Virus record (IMG/VR): IMGVR_UViG_3300032240_000665 | Span: 1 to 39,710 of that record | DNA length: 39,710 bases | Source of the DNA: a virus | Direction: 5' to 3' (one strand) | Part shown: one piece after another, positions 1-9,051 of the stretch | Layout: each line of letters starts with the position of its first letter | How positions within the stretch are numbered: position 1 is the stretch's first letter | Notes under the pieces: generated by a model | What the model was told of the DNA's origin: nothing | Seen by the model: only the letters and a program-made list of their open reading frames with translations | The model's database searches: none | Translations under genes and position numbers: made by a program

Positions 1-1729
1 CAACAATGTTTACAGCAGCAGAATTTGCAATAATTGATTCAGTATTTACTCTAAAATAAATTGCACGGATATTATTGAATGAAGCATATTTACCTGGTGC
101 ATCAGCAATCAGATTACCTGTGATGACTGTGTTACCAGAAATCAGTTTGATATTTGCTGAACTTGGATTTGATATTACTAAATCTTGTGCCGAGTTGACT
201 GTGAAAATTGTTTGGTCGGCAAACTGAATATTTGCTGTACCGTTTAGCGGTGAACTGTATGCACTAAACTCTACCCACTGATTTGATGAGTTAGAGTTGA
301 TGTACACATACTGAATACCAGATGACGAATCAATCCAGATGTCATCTACATTTGCGCCAGCAGGTGATGTTGCTTGTACATACGTTTGTGTCTTAACATT
401 TGCAGTGGCAAACGCAGCATTTGCTTGTATGAATGCAGAGTTGGCATATTGACCTGTAGCATTCTGTGATTGGTATGCCGCATTTGCTTGTGCATATGCC
501 GAGTTTGCTTGATAGAAAGCGGAGTTTGCATACGTAGCAGTAGCATTACCATAAGTGAACGCAGAGTTTGCTTGGAAGAATGCAGAGTTAGCGTATTGTC
601 CTGTAGCATTCTGACTCTGATAAGCAGAGTTCGCTTGTATGAATGCCGAGTTTGCATACTGACCTGTGGCATTTTGTGAAGTATAAGCAGCATTTGCTTG
701 TGCGTATGCCGAATTTGATTGTATAAACGCAGAGTTTGCTTGATTAAATGCCAAGTTTGCAGCAGTATATGCACCATTCGCATTAGCAAAAGCAGCATTT
801 GATTTGGCAAAAGCAGCATTAGCGTTTGCGTAAGCATTAGAACTATAGATGTATAAATCTACATTACCATTTGCTGCAAAAATATAGTTAGCAAAAATGG
901 CATTAGCACCAGTGATGCTACCATTTGAACCCGTTGTTGTTATTGTGTTTGATGTTACATTACCGACAAAGGTTACATCGCCAGTAACTTGACCACCAAC
1001 GTTTGCATTCAGTGAATTGTTAGCACGAAGGAATGCGGCATTCGCATATTGTCCTGTAGCATTTTGTGACTCATATGCCGAATTTGCTTTTATAAATGCT
1101 GAATTGGCATACTGTCCTGTAGCATTTTGTGACAAGTATGCGGCATTTGCTTGAGCATATGCAGAATTTGCTTGGAAGAATGCTGAATTGGCATACTGAC
1201 CTGTAGCATTTTGACTTTGATATGCAGCATTTGCTTGTGCAAAAGCGGAGTTAGCGTATTGACTTGTAGCATTCTGACTTTGATAAGCAGAGTTCGCTTG
1301 TATGAATGCTGAATTTCCAGTGTTACGAGCATACGTATCAACTGCTGAACCAGTGATGGCAGTATTAACGGCAGCAAATGCAGCATTGGCTTGAATGAAT
1401 GCGGAGTTTGCTTGATTGTAACTGAACTGTATTTGCGGTACAACATTAACACCCGCAACAACTGACGCACCATTTACCGTAAGAACAGCACTAGATTTAT
1501 TAAAAGTTAATCCAGAGTTTGATCCCAGTGAACCTGAGTCATTAAATTGGATTTCTTGGTTAAGACCTGCTGGACCCGGATAAGGGTAATGCGTTATGAT
1601 TGTACCGATAGGCGTTGCATAGAAAAACTTTCCATCACGATTGTTGATAGAAAGTTCACCGTTTGCTAACGATGTAGGTACATTACCACTTACGGTAGAA
1701 TGTTTAAGTTGTATTACTGTGTTTGCCAT
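1..1729 (-). CDS. Ala-Asn repeat tail fibre protein, partial (3' end outside window)
   Basis: The minus-strand frame opens with ATG at 1727-1729, sharing one base with the stop of the upstream 169-residue gene (TAATG), and stays open to base 1, giving 576 visible codons. It begins MANTVIQLKHS and continues PTSLANGELSIN, a version of the N-terminal anchor found in three other proteins here. A short linker leads into heptad repeats of the type A-N-S-A-F-x-Q and Y-x-S-Q-N-A-T-G-Q (about residues 105-235 and 295-455), separated by a segment with VGGQVTGDVTFVGN, a common phage fibre spacer. After the repeats comes a non-repetitive region with DDIWIDSSSGIQYVYIN. The repeats suggest an elongated homotrimeric fibre. 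The receptor-binding end is probably outside the window. Whether it ends in GGxF like its neighbours cannot be seen. Confidence 0.8.
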   Translation of the reverse strand, partial: MANTVIQLKHSTVSGNVPTSLANGELSINNRDGKFFYATPIGTIITHYPYPGPAGLNQEIQFNDSGSLGSNSGLTFNKSSAVLTVNGASVVAGVNVVPQIQFSYNQANSAFIQANAAFAAVNTAITGSAVDTYARNTGNSAFIQANSAYQSQNATSQYANSAFAQANAAYQSQNATGQYANSAFFQANSAYAQANAAYLSQNATGQYANSAFIKANSAYESQNATGQYANAAFLRANNSLNANVGGQVTGDVTFVGNVTSNTITTTGSNGSITGANAIFANYIFAANGNVDLYIYSSNAYANANAAFAKSNAAFANANGAYTAANLAFNQANSAFIQSNSAYAQANAAYTSQNATGQYANSAFIQANSAYQSQNATGQYANSAFFQANSAFTYGNATATYANSAFYQANSAYAQANAAYQSQNATGQYANSAFIQANAAFATANVKTQTYVQATSPAGANVDDIWIDSSSGIQYVYINSNSSNQWVEFSAYSSPLNGTANIQFADQTIFTVNSAQDLVISNPSSANIKLISGNTVITGNLIADAPGKYASFNNIRAIYFRVNTESIIANSAAVNIV

Positions 1730-2238
1730 TAAAATGTCCCGCCAGCCTCAACCTTTAGTTTATTGGTTTCAGTAGCAGAAATTTCAACAGGTAATTCTTC
1801 GATAGTTTTTACAGCAACTTTTTTAATAACTTTGGGTGCAGAAGGAACTAATTTTTCCAATTCAGAAATACGAGATTTCATTTCTTCTATTTCCTTTTCT
1901 TTTAACTCTAATGCACTCTTTGTTGTATTAAGTGTATCTTTTACTGCACCAAGTTCCCGCATAGTGTCATTTAAAGCAGATTGAATTCTAGTTTTTTCTT
2001 GAACTATTGCATCATTACTTTCTGCTTGCACTTTATAATGTTGTGTCTGACCAATTTGTTGTAATGCTTCTTGGTGCTTTGCTGTAAGATCATCAATTTT
2101 TACCTGCATTTCTGCACGAATGTCTGTTTCTTTTTCAAGCAGTTTTAACCGTGCTTGCATCATGAAGTTTTGCTTGATGATTACATCTAAATTCTCAAGC
2201 AAAACCTCTTGATAGGTATTTGAAAATTCCACACTCAT
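1729..2238 (-). CDS. Coiled-coil virion-associated protein (169 aa) ending in GGTF
   Basis: The 169-residue product opens MSVEFSNTYQEVLLENL and is charged and heptad-like from about residue 30 to 130, with regular Leu/Ile spacing and many Glu, Lys and Gln, so a long coiled coil is likely. A basic and Val-rich linker (VIKKVAVK) leads to the C-terminal GGTF. Proteins with this N-terminus occur beside fibre genes in T4-like phages of aquatic bacteria, where they are uncharacterised. The ATG is preceded by AAAGGAAA at suitable spacing. It lies between two Ala-Asn repeat fibre genes and is translationally coupled to the next by a TAATG overlap. Inference: a fibre-associated trimerisation or assembly factor. 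Confidence 0.75.
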   Translation of the reverse strand: MSVEFSNTYQEVLLENLDVIIKQNFMMQARLKLLEKETDIRAEMQVKIDDLTAKHQEALQQIGQTQHYKVQAESNDAIVQEKTRIQSALNDTMRELGAVKDTLNTTKSALELKEKEIEEMKSRISELEKLVPSAPKVIKKVAVKTIEELPVEISATETNKLKVEAGGTF

Positions 2239-2263
2239 AATATTTTCCTTTCATGACAATAAT

Positions 2264-5020
2264 TTAGAATGTTCCGCCCTGCAAGTATGTAAATGTTGGA
2301 ACACCAGAAGCGTTGATAGTTAATACATGTCCTTCAGTTGATGAAGATGCAGTAGTAAATGCGCTTGTTCCTTGACCCAACAAAACACCATTATTTGTAA
2401 ATGTAGTTGCACCAGAACCACCACGTCCTACAGGTAATGTACCTGAAGTAATCGCATCAGCAGAGATTGCAATTGCTGTATTATTGGCAGAAGTAATACG
2501 ACCATTCGCTTCAACTCTAAACGAAGCAACTGCACTAGCAGTACCATAATTTCCAGCACTGATTGATACATTTGTAAAGTCAGTATTGGCTTGATTAAAC
2601 GCAGCATTAGACTGTGCAAATGCTGCATTAGCCTGATAGAATGCTGCATTAGCCTGATAGAATGCAGAATTAGACTGATTCGATGCATACGTAATGTTAG
2701 TATTCTGTGTGTTATTAACTGCTACAGCACCGTTAGCAGCATTGAATGCAGCATTGGCAGTATTGTATGAAGAAGCAAGTGTTGGTACGACATTGATACC
2801 ACCAGCAGTGAATCCATTTGCGGTAATACCACCAGGTACAGATAACGAATTATTGGAGAATACAAATTCGTTTACTGCTGTGCCATTAGTACCAGTTTGA
2901 ATCTTGACTACATCGCCTCTATTTGATATCAGATTGGTTTCATTGTTTAGTGATAGTTTGTTTCCACCAAACGAACCACCGTAGATTCCTTGATATGATT
3001 CAATACCAGAAGCACCAAATTTAGTTTGTTGTCCAGCAACATCAATCGTTACTTGACCAGAATCACCTAAAGTAAGTTTTGATGAGCCAGCAGAAGATGC
3101 AAAACCAGTGTTTGCAACAACATAATCTGCAATAACGTTAGCAGTAACACCTACTGTACCTGAAACTGAACCACCAGAGTTCGCATTCAGTGAGTTATTG
3201 GCACGTGTATATGCAGCATTAGCAGTATTAAGTGCTACAATAATATTATTATTTTGTCTTACATTAACTGCTTCAGCATAGGTAATATAACTGTTAGCAT
3301 TAGCATACGCAGCATTAGCAGAATCAAATGCAGCATTAGCAGTATTTGTAAGTTGTCTAAACGATCCAACTGCGGCATCAGGCAATTTGAGGTCTTGAAC
3401 ACCACCAATTAATGCAGTATCAGTGCTATTGACTGAGGTGTTCTTAATTGTCAAACCACCAATATCGATAGTTCCCGAACCAACAAACAACGAATGCCAA
3501 CGATTAGTTGCAGAACCCAGGTTCCATGTAACATCAGATGTTGGTTTTAAAGAACCAGTAAAGTTGACGTTACCAGTAACTGTACCACCATTGTTTGCAT
3601 CTAACGAATTGTTAGCACGAAGGAATGCAGCATTAGCAGTATCGTATATGCCATTTGCATATGGAAGTAAATCAATGTTCTTGACACGAACAGATTGTGA
3701 TTTTAAATTAGCATTAACTGTTGCAATATGGAACGATGAATCGGATGGATCAATATTATTATTTGCACCAATTTCTGGAGTATAACCATCAAATACATAG
3801 AATTCTTTATTGGTTGAATCACGAATAATACCAGCATGTGCATTTGTACCATTATTGTAGTGACCAGCAAAACCAATATCTACGATATCAGATGTGTAAT
3901 TTCCAAGACCAAGAATAATTAACGAGTCATTGGCAACAATTTCTGTGGTGCTAATAGAAACAACATTACCAGTAACAATCAGGTTACCAGTAATAGAAAC
4001 GTCACCAGTAACTGTACCACCATTATTGGCAGACAACGAGTTATTGGCACGTGTATATGCAGCAGAAATTCTACTGTTCTGTGCTGCATTAACTGCTTCA
4101 TTATATGTGATGTAACTGTTTGCATTTGCATATGCAGCATTAGCAGTATCCGAAGCAAATGCAATAGAGTTATTCTGTGTTAGATTAACACCTGTGCTTA
4201 CATTAGCAGCAGCATACGCAGCGTTTGCTTGGTTGAAAGCAGACAATGCACTGTTCTGTGCATTTGTGATGTTAGTATTTTGTGTTACATTAACTGCTTC
4301 ATTGTATGTAATGTAACTATTAGCATTCGCATATGCAGCATTGGCAGTATTAAATGCAGCCGAAATGGAATTATTTTGTGTAAGATTAACTGCTACGGCA
4401 CCGTTAGCGGCAGCAAATGCAGCAGTTATGGAATTGTTTTGTGTAAGATTAACTGCCACTGTACCATTGGCAGTGCTGAATGCAGCATTCGCTTGATCAA
4501 ATGCGCCACTAGCATTGTACTGTGCCGCAATAGCAGCATTGTATGCATTACTAGCATCTGCCAAAGCACTTGTTGCATCACTCTGTGCATTACCCGCAGC
4601 AGTATAAGCAGAGTTTGCTTTGTCAAACGCAGCATTCGCATGATAGAATGCCGAGTTTGCTGTTCTACGAGCATAACCATCGGTTGCTGCACCACCAGTT
4701 AAAGTATTAACGGCAGCAAATGCACCGTTGGCATAGATGGCAGCAGAATTGGCAGTTGCAAAAGCAGCATTGGCTTGATTATATGCTCCTGCGCTTGATG
4801 ATCCACTATTGGCAGCAGCATAAGCAGCATTTGCGGTATCATAAATTGCTTGTTGTTGATCTAGATAAAACTTACCACCGATTGGAATGACACCAGTACC
4901 AGTAGGCGAACCAATAAAGAACGTATTACTGACATAAGAATATGCTGGCTCCGCAATATTTAACGAAGTTGGAGTAGCATTTACCTGCGAGTATTTTAGT
5001 TGAATAACGGTATTGGCCAT
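2264..5020 (-). CDS. Large Ala-Asn repeat tail fibre protein (918 aa)
   Basis: This protein starts with the shared anchor (MANTVIQLKYS, then SLNIAEPAYSYVSNTFFIG) at residues 1-45. Heptad repeats of the A-N-A-A-F/Y-x-x type fill about residues 55-345. Next come a VTGDVSITGNLIVTGN spacer, a domain with DIGFAGHYNNGTNAHAG and EFYVFDGYTP (about 370-440) seen in fibre-like proteins of marine T4-like phages, a WNLGSATNRWHSLFVG block, and more repeats. The C-terminal part holds a GTLPVGRGGSGATTF segment, the RGGTG-type motif common in phage fibres, and ends QGGTF. The ATG follows AAAAGGATAG and a CATAAATA late promoter motif. It is probably a trimeric side fibre; the exact receptor-binding part is unknown. 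Confidence 0.85.
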   Translation of the reverse strand: MANTVIQLKYSQVNATPTSLNIAEPAYSYVSNTFFIGSPTGTGVIPIGGKFYLDQQQAIYDTANAAYAAANSGSSSAGAYNQANAAFATANSAAIYANGAFAAVNTLTGGAATDGYARRTANSAFYHANAAFDKANSAYTAAGNAQSDATSALADASNAYNAAIAAQYNASGAFDQANAAFSTANGTVAVNLTQNNSITAAFAAANGAVAVNLTQNNSISAAFNTANAAYANANSYITYNEAVNVTQNTNITNAQNSALSAFNQANAAYAAANVSTGVNLTQNNSIAFASDTANAAYANANSYITYNEAVNAAQNSRISAAYTRANNSLSANNGGTVTGDVSITGNLIVTGNVVSISTTEIVANDSLIILGLGNYTSDIVDIGFAGHYNNGTNAHAGIIRDSTNKEFYVFDGYTPEIGANNNIDPSDSSFHIATVNANLKSQSVRVKNIDLLPYANGIYDTANAAFLRANNSLDANNGGTVTGNVNFTGSLKPTSDVTWNLGSATNRWHSLFVGSGTIDIGGLTIKNTSVNSTDTALIGGVQDLKLPDAAVGSFRQLTNTANAAFDSANAAYANANSYITYAEAVNVRQNNNIIVALNTANAAYTRANNSLNANSGGSVSGTVGVTANVIADYVVANTGFASSAGSSKLTLGDSGQVTIDVAGQQTKFGASGIESYQGIYGGSFGGNKLSLNNETNLISNRGDVVKIQTGTNGTAVNEFVFSNNSLSVPGGITANGFTAGGINVVPTLASSYNTANAAFNAANGAVAVNNTQNTNITYASNQSNSAFYQANAAFYQANAAFAQSNAAFNQANTDFTNVSISAGNYGTASAVASFRVEANGRITSANNTAIAISADAITSGTLPVGRGGSGATTFTNNGVLLGQGTSAFTTASSSTEGHVLTINASGVPTFTYLQGGTF
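2580..2690 (-). repeat. 21-bp tandem repeats encoding A-N-A-A-F-Y-Q heptads
   Basis: Within the 918-residue fibre gene the unit attagcctgatagaatgctgc is repeated head to tail with one or two changes per copy, each 21 bp encoding one heptad. Similar units recur along the Ala-Asn regions of four fibre genes. Such in-frame repeats allow length change by whole heptads through recombination or slippage. Confidence 0.8.
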
Positions 5021-5062
5021 TTTCTATCCTTTTAAGAAGGCTTTTAGGTTTAATTATTACTT

Positions 5063-5070
5063 TATTTATG
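5063..5070 (-). promoter_or_regulatory. Putative late promoter CATAAATA upstream of the 918-aa fibre gene
   Basis: The minus strand reads CATAAATA in the 61-bp gap between the 222-residue gene and the 918-residue fibre gene, about 43 bp before the start codon. It matches the T4 late promoter core TATAAATA except for the first base. The gap is unusually long for this tightly packed region, which supports a promoter here. Confidence 0.5.
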
Positions 5071-5081
5071 TATTTACTTCT

Positions 5082-5750
5082 TTAGAAACTACCACCGAAA
5101 ATCAATGTTGTGATTGCATTAGCAGCAATAAATGCCGCATTCGCTTGTGCATAAGCAGAATTTGCTTGAATGAAACCAGAGTTGGCATATTGGCCTGTAG
5201 CATTCTGACTTTGATACGAGGCATTCGCTTGTGCATAAGCAGAATTTGCTTGAATAAAACCAGAGTTGGCATACTGACCAGTTGCATTCTGTGATTCATA
5301 TGCCGAATTTGCTTTTATGAATGCTGAATTAGCATACTGACCCGTGGCATTCTGACTTAAATAAGCAGCATTCGCTTGTGCATATGCGGAGTTCGCTTGA
5401 ATAAGTCCAGAATTAGCATAACTGCCTGATGAATTTTGGCTTAAATAAGCAGCATTTGCTTGAGCAAAAGCAGAATTAGCATATTGACCTGTAGCATTCT
5501 GTGATTCATATGCCGAATTTGCTTTTATGAATGCTGAATTCGCTTGATTATATGCTACATTAGCAGTATCGAAAGCATATCCTAATTGAACAATATACTT
5601 ACTACCACCAATTTCAATAACACCGTTATTAGCAGTTGTGCCAATAAACAATGTATTACTTGAATACGAGTAACCTGGTTCTCCAATGTTTAAAGAAATT
5701 GGAGAGTTGTTTGCTAACGATCTTTTAAATTGTATTAAAGTATTATTCAC
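5082..5750 (-). CDS. Minimal Ala-Asn repeat fibre protein (222 aa) ending in GGSF
   Basis: The start is GTG at 5748-5750, ten bases after the previous stop; no better ATG precedes the anchor, which reads NNTLIQFKRS then SLNIGEPGYSYSSNTLFIG. Almost all the rest (about residues 60-210) is heptad repeat in longer units containing SQNATGQYANSAF. The protein ends FGGSF. There is no recognisable head domain: it is anchor, repeat shaft and tag only. It could be a short spacer fibre, an accessory shaft, or a remnant of a larger fibre. Its repeats are nearly identical in DNA to those of the gene at 1-1729. Confidence 0.75.
   Translation of the reverse strand: MNNTLIQFKRSLANNSPISLNIGEPGYSYSSNTLFIGTTANNGVIEIGGSKYIVQLGYAFDTANVAYNQANSAFIKANSAYESQNATGQYANSAFAQANAAYLSQNSSGSYANSGLIQANSAYAQANAAYLSQNATGQYANSAFIKANSAYESQNATGQYANSGFIQANSAYAQANASYQSQNATGQYANSGFIQANSAYAQANAAFIAANAITTLIFGGSF
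5101..5570 (-). repeat. Ala-Asn repeat block shared with the fibre gene at 1-1729
   Basis: Long stretches such as gaattagcatactgaccc and tgattcatatgccgaatttg recur several times here and again at about 1030-1300 and 420-720 with few changes. They encode SQNATGQYANSAF units. The DNA similarity between separate genes exceeds what the amino-acid pattern alone requires, which suggests recent exchange or duplication. Confidence 0.7.
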
Positions 5751-5760
5751 GGGTATCTAT

Positions 5761-6396
5761 TTAAAAAATCCCGCCGGCAATTGCTGTTGGACCAGTATTT
5801 GCTTGTTGAAATGCGGCATTAGCGGTGTTAAATGCAGCAACAAGTCTGTTGTTTGCAGCAGCAACACCAATCTCACCGATGTATCTGTAACCAGTAATAT
5901 AAATTACTTTCGCTGCTGTTAGCGTTGCTGGTATTGTACCGCCGATAAAGTTTAATACACCTGATTGATAGTCAAAGAACCATTCACCTACACCACCAAT
6001 ACCAGAGTCCGATAATGGTGTTCCTGTAGTTGGATTAGCATTACCTGAAGTTTCGGCATACACTTTAATAAAATATGTTGAACCAAATTCTGGTGTAATC
6101 CAATCAGTTAGATTTGTTTTCCATGATGGATAAACAGAACTTATTGGAGTTGTTGTGGTATCAGCAGTACATTGAACTCTAGCAGTTGTTTGATACAGTT
6201 GAACTATTGAAGTATTTGATCCTGGTGCTGTTGCAGGAATGTCTGCCGCTTGTGTCCAAACACGATCACCACGATTAATGGTTGGACTGGCAATAGATTC
6301 ATTGCTCGGACTTTTATTTGTTGCCGTATCTGTTTTAGCAACACCAAAAAGTTTTTTGTATAATAAGTCTACTTTTGACGAATCTGATATTGACAT
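5761..6396 (-). CDS. Conserved virion-associated protein (211 aa) ending in GGIF
   Basis: The product begins MSISDSSKVDLLYKKLFGVAKT and contains DIPATAPGSN, ITPEFGSTYFIKVY and a WFFDYQSGVLNF block. I recall related proteins next to fibre genes in T4-like cyanophages and other marine myophages. After a mixed globular domain (residues 1-175) it has two Ala-Asn heptads (AAFNTANAAFQQAN) and ends AIAGGIF, so it carries both hallmarks of this block. The ATG lies two bases after the preceding stop without a clear ribosome-binding site, indicating translational coupling. The function is not known; a connector between fibres or between fibre and baseplate is possible. Confidence 0.7.
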   Translation of the reverse strand: MSISDSSKVDLLYKKLFGVAKTDTATNKSPSNESIASPTINRGDRVWTQAADIPATAPGSNTSIVQLYQTTARVQCTADTTTTPISSVYPSWKTNLTDWITPEFGSTYFIKVYAETSGNANPTTGTPLSDSGIGGVGEWFFDYQSGVLNFIGGTIPATLTAAKVIYITGYRYIGEIGVAAANNRLVAAFNTANAAFQQANTGPTAIAGGIF

Positions 6397-6398
6397 AG

Positions 6399-9041
6399 TT
6401 AGTTACTTGCGGTTTGTAGGGATAACGCAGTCACAGTTTGACCGGTTGTAAGTTTAATCCTAACGTAAATCTCATTTAATGTAGTATCGGAACTTGATAC
6501 CGTACCAAACGTACAAGTTTTTCTATGTGCTGATACTAAACTATTTAGTGTGACTATACCACCTAACGCACAACCATTACTTCCATTTCCTAATACACCT
6601 GGTATACCTGATCCAGCATATGCCACACTCATGTCTAACCATCCACCAATAGTAGATTTCGAATCTATAATACTACCTGGAAGTGCAACCCATAGACCAG
6701 CAATTGTTCCAGAGAATTGAATATCAAATTTAGATACTGATGTACGAATAAATTTAAATGTAAAGTATTGTGAACCAGAACGACCTGTACTTAAATTTGG
6801 ACCTACTGGTAAATAACCTGTAGAGTAATTTGTTATATCATGTTTCAATACACCAGCAACAATAGTAGCATCAGTAACACGAAGTGGTCCATTTGTACTA
6901 TCAAATGCTGAAGCATTATTAGCATACGAAGGATTATCATTAGCAGTTCCTGAATCGGGATTTGCAACTCTAAATGCCAATCCAGAACCCACTCCAATAG
7001 CCGAACCAAATGTTAAAGTAGTTTCTTCCATTGCACTTGATGTGCCAGTTTTGTACTGAACGATTCCGCTAGGAGTAATTGCTGCTGATGTTGTAGAAAG
7101 ATAACTATTGTTTGTTGTTACTGTAGGACCAGAAGAACTATTGCCAAAACCTGTAGTAACAGCACATGTTAAATTTACCGTTGCATAACCACTTGTTACA
7201 TAAAGATTACGTGCAAGCGGTGTTGTAATACCTGCTTGTGTATATGTGACACCTGCATTAGATTGAAAAGCACCACCACTTGCTGCTGACACAAATGTAT
7301 CAGTTGTTGGATACGTATCACCACTTAATTTTGCAACATTGAATCCTACATTGAACAACGTAGATGAATTATAATGTGGTATGGTGCTTGAGTTGGCATA
7401 CGAAACAGTATTTGATACGATGCTTGTTGATGATATTACTGGTGCACCTGGTGCATTATCATCATAGTACCAGAAAGGAGTATTGGTTGTTGATGCTCCA
7501 GAATGTGTCAGATAGATTTCATTCCAACCATTTGATACTGTACCTGCTGCTGAAGAGTCAAAACTTCTCCAGAAACCTTGCGCTGTTCCAGGAACTTTTG
7601 AACCATAATCAACACTGTCCGAAATAACTATATCACCATATGTTCCATTTGCGGAAGCATTTGTAAAAGTGTATGCACTATTATTAGCACTATTTTTAAA
7701 TAATGTTAATGTACCACTATCACCTGGACCTTGATCTTGAATTGTTGATGTGCTATAAGAACTTGAACGACGAATGTTTGTAACAGTGGTACCACCAGCA
7801 ACATTTCTTGATGATGATGTACGATCTGTTTGAGTAAAGTTCGTCATTCTAAACGTCTGGACATTACTAATCGTAAGAGTATTTCCAGATGGAAATGCTG
7901 GTGGTCCAGGAGGTACAAGTTTACCTAACACTTGATTTAATTGCGCTATACTATTTGTCACTGATGTTGTTGTGGTAAGAGTTATTGCATTGCTTACTAA
8001 TTGACCTACACCATTTGCTCCTAATGAAATATTATTGCCAACAGGAGTACCAGTTGTATTCGCTTGTATGAATGCAGCATTGGCTTGGTTACGTGCCCAC
8101 GAATCAGTGGATGAACCACCAGCATTCGCAGCAGCAAACGCAGCATTCGCAGTATTGAATGCAGCAGTAATAGAATTGTTTTGTGATGCATCAACACCGA
8201 CTGAAACATTTGCTTGTGTGAATGCAGCATTAGCAGCAACAAACGCAGCATTTGCATACGATGCCGCAGAGTTAGCAACATATGATGGTGTATTCGCTTG
8301 TATAAATGCAGCATTCGCAGTATTGAATGCGGCAGTAATGGAATTATTTTGTGTAGAATTAATACCATCAATATTATTTGCTGAAGCAAACGCAGCATTA
8401 GCGGTATTCAGTGCTACAGTAATAGAATTGTTTTGTGTTGTATCGGTTGCAGTAGAAGCATTTGCAGCAGCAAAAGCAGCATTTGCAGTATTACGTGCAT
8501 ACGAATCAGTACCACTACCGCCAGCATTAGCGGCAGCAAACGCAGCATTTGCAGTATTGAATGCGGCAGTAATAGAATTGTTTTGTGTTAAGTTGGTTGC
8601 AGATGCGGTATTAGCAACAGCAAAAGCAGCATTCGCATATGATGCAGCAGAGTTGGCAACATAACTTGGAGTGTTTGCTTGTATGAATGCAGCATTGGCA
8701 GTATTACGAGCAGATTGATCTGTACCACTACCACCAGCATTTGCAGCAGCAAAAGCAGCATTTGCTTGAATGAATGCGGAATTTGATTGATTACGAGCGG
8801 CCTGATCTACATTTCCAGCAACAGCATTGTTAGCAGTAGTAAACGCAGCATTTACTGTGTTAAAAATTATTTGTTGTTGATCTAGATAAAACTTACCACC
8901 AACTGCAATAGAACCTGTACCAGCAGGTGAACCTATGAAGAATGTATTACTGGCATACGAATACGCTGGTTCTCCAATATTTAAACTATTTGGAGTATTG
9001 GTCGTTAATGACCGTTTTATTTGTATTATTAGATTGGCCAT
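6399..9041 (-). CDS. Large Ala-Asn repeat fibre protein with distinct C-terminal domain (880 aa)
   Basis: Residues 1-45 carry the anchor (MANLIIQIKRS, SLNIGEPAYSYASNTFFIG). Heptads of the A-A-F-x-x-A-N type fill about residues 55-330, often broken by TQNNSITAAFNTANAAF. The remaining 550 residues are non-repetitive and rich in Ser, Thr, Gly and Asn, with Trp/Phe-rich stretches such as FWRSFDSS, FWYYDDNAPGAP, FTFKFIRTS and GGWLDMSVAYAG. It ends LSLQTASN, the only complete protein of this block without GGxF. The large C-terminal region is a good candidate for receptor binding. ATGGCC follows the preceding stop after ten bases. Confidence 0.8.
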   Translation of the reverse strand: MANLIIQIKRSLTTNTPNSLNIGEPAYSYASNTFFIGSPAGTGSIAVGGKFYLDQQQIIFNTVNAAFTTANNAVAGNVDQAARNQSNSAFIQANAAFAAANAGGSGTDQSARNTANAAFIQANTPSYVANSAASYANAAFAVANTASATNLTQNNSITAAFNTANAAFAAANAGGSGTDSYARNTANAAFAAANASTATDTTQNNSITVALNTANAAFASANNIDGINSTQNNSITAAFNTANAAFIQANTPSYVANSAASYANAAFVAANAAFTQANVSVGVDASQNNSITAAFNTANAAFAAANAGGSSTDSWARNQANAAFIQANTTGTPVGNNISLGANGVGQLVSNAITLTTTTSVTNSIAQLNQVLGKLVPPGPPAFPSGNTLTISNVQTFRMTNFTQTDRTSSSRNVAGGTTVTNIRRSSSYSTSTIQDQGPGDSGTLTLFKNSANNSAYTFTNASANGTYGDIVISDSVDYGSKVPGTAQGFWRSFDSSAAGTVSNGWNEIYLTHSGASTTNTPFWYYDDNAPGAPVISSTSIVSNTVSYANSSTIPHYNSSTLFNVGFNVAKLSGDTYPTTDTFVSAASGGAFQSNAGVTYTQAGITTPLARNLYVTSGYATVNLTCAVTTGFGNSSSGPTVTTNNSYLSTTSAAITPSGIVQYKTGTSSAMEETTLTFGSAIGVGSGLAFRVANPDSGTANDNPSYANNASAFDSTNGPLRVTDATIVAGVLKHDITNYSTGYLPVGPNLSTGRSGSQYFTFKFIRTSVSKFDIQFSGTIAGLWVALPGSIIDSKSTIGGWLDMSVAYAGSGIPGVLGNGSNGCALGGIVTLNSLVSAHRKTCTFGTVSSSDTTLNEIYVRIKLTTGQTVTALSLQTASN
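8051..8850 (-). repeat. Heptad-encoding repeat region in the 880-aa fibre gene
   Basis: Units such as gcagcattcgcagtattgaa and gcggcagtaatagaattgtt alternate through this interval, encoding A-A-F-N-T-A-N-A-A-F and TQNNSIT elements. The same alternation is found at about 4060-4500 in the 918-residue gene. Confidence 0.7.
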
Positions 9042-9051
9042 TTATAGTTTT

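Noticed and set aside
367-840. Regular repeats as a possible CRISPR array
   Set aside because: The repeats are multiples of 21 bp in frame with a protein, lack unique spacers of constant length, and are explained by Ala-Asn heptads.
346-1473. Minus-strand frames of Met/Leu/Gln/His-rich composition within the first 1.5 kb
   Set aside because: They are frame-shifted readings of the heptad repeats. The correct frame is open from 1729 to the window edge and shows the anchor and Ala-Asn repeats.
5021-5045. Small hairpin CCTT/AAGG that could hide the ribosome-binding site of the 918-residue gene
   Set aside because: The stem is only four pairs and AT-rich around it; too weak to support a regulatory claim.
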